From NCBI RefSeq assembly GCF_013364355.1, contig NZ_CP054931.1, forward strand, positions 4,329,501-4,393,500: a DNA stretch of 64,000 nt. Reading direction: 5' to 3'. The stretch's first letter is position 1. The number at the start of each line of letters is the position of its first letter. The DNA comes from Stenotrophomonas sp. NA06056. Its GTDB lineage: Bacteria; Pseudomonadota; Gammaproteobacteria; Xanthomonadales; Xanthomonadaceae. Position numbers and translations under genes: made by a program. The notes beneath the pieces were generated by a model. That model did no database searches. It was not told the DNA's origin and was given only the letters and a program-made list of their open reading frames with translations. Of the stretch, positions 63,800 to 64,000 are shown one piece after another.

Positions 63800-64000
63800 T
63801 CAGACCTTTTCGCCGCGCGCACGCAGCTCAGCCAGAACGGAATCGATGCCGTTCTTGTCGATGGTGCGCAGTGCATGCGCGGAAACACGAAGCTTCACCC
63901 AGCGGTTTTCGCTGGCAACCCAGAAGCGGCGCTCGTGCAGGTTGGGCAGGAAACGACGACGGGTCTTGTTGTTGGCGTGCGAGACGTTGTTACCCGTCTG
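63800..64000 (-). CDS. rpmB: 50S ribosomal protein L28 (5' end outside window)
   Basis: The visible 66 residues begin [20 protein letters not shown] and end ELRARGEKV; bL28 is normally 78 residues, so about 12 N-terminal residues are missing beyond the window end. It is cotranscribed with rpmG. Confidence 0.96.
   Translation of the reverse strand, partial: QTGNNVSHANNKTRRRFLPNLHERRFWVASENRWVKLRVSAHALRTIDKNGIDSVLAELRARGEKV

Overview
The window is high-GC gammaproteobacterial chromosome, almost certainly from the Stenotrophomonas maltophilia group (Xanthomonadaceae). The gene content is Xanthomonadaceae-like: an aryl-polyene/xanthomonadin-type pigment cluster, a cyanide-insensitive-type bd oxidase, and polA, uvrD, hemF and rpmG-rpmB. 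Nearly every sizeable intergenic space carries the short GTAG-ended palindromes (SMAG-type REP elements) known from S. maltophilia. No phage, transposase, CRISPR array or conventional tRNA/rRNA gene was seen.

Layout. 1-14.6 kb is housekeeping and accessory genes: an MFS exporter (cut by the window edge), dkgB, an alpha/beta hydrolase, small conserved genes, a Pat-type protein acetyltransferase, mgtE, a Kef-type antiporter, and a 1112-residue membrane-ankyrin protein coupled to a YcgL gene. 14.6-32.0 kb is one long minus-strand aryl-polyene operon with overlapping stop/start codons. In transcription order it encodes a chain-length-factor-like ketosynthase, acyltransferase, two ACPs, a membrane protein, a starter ligase-dehydratase fusion, glycosyltransferase, LpxL-like acyltransferase, MIO ammonia-lyase, thioesterase, LolA-like carrier, MMPL exporter, halogenase-like flavoprotein, lipoprotein, ketosynthase, dehydratase, ketoreductase, ketosynthase, and two small secreted proteins. 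32.2-39.3 kb holds cydAB, an orphan pair of FtsX-type permeases, an ECF sigma module and a DUF4279 gene. 39.5-44.9 kb is a plus-strand run: S9 peptidase, Nudix, membrane protein, secreted protein, hemF. 45.0-49.7 kb holds a YetF-like gene, polA with a strong small-RNA candidate just downstream, a lipoprotein gene and a universal stress protein.

49.9-56.1 kb is the most interesting part: a complete RNA-repair locus. RtcR (a sigma-54 activator with an N-terminal CARF-like sensor) is divergent from the operon rsr (Ro60/TROVE), three tandem tRNA-mimicking RNAs, rtcB (RNA ligase) and rtcA (RNA 3'-phosphate cyclase). A near-consensus -24/-12 promoter precedes rsr. The three RNAs (52265-52680, minus strand) share a 5' motif and a closing stem of the bacterial Y RNA type, and each carries a T-arm. 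The middle one also has a full D-arm and a 7-8 bp acceptor-like stem capped by GCAA, so it is a tRNA body inserted back-to-front into a Y RNA. The outer two lack the D-arm and have a UUCG hairpin before the T-arm. The likely logic is that RtcR senses RNA damage and turns on a ligase, a cyclase, an RNA-binding ring protein and its regulatory RNAs.

56.2-64 kb carries small unknown genes, a low-molecular-weight phosphatase, uvrD, an FAD/NAD(P) oxidoreductase, a cardiolipin synthase, and rpmG-rpmB (rpmB cut by the window edge).
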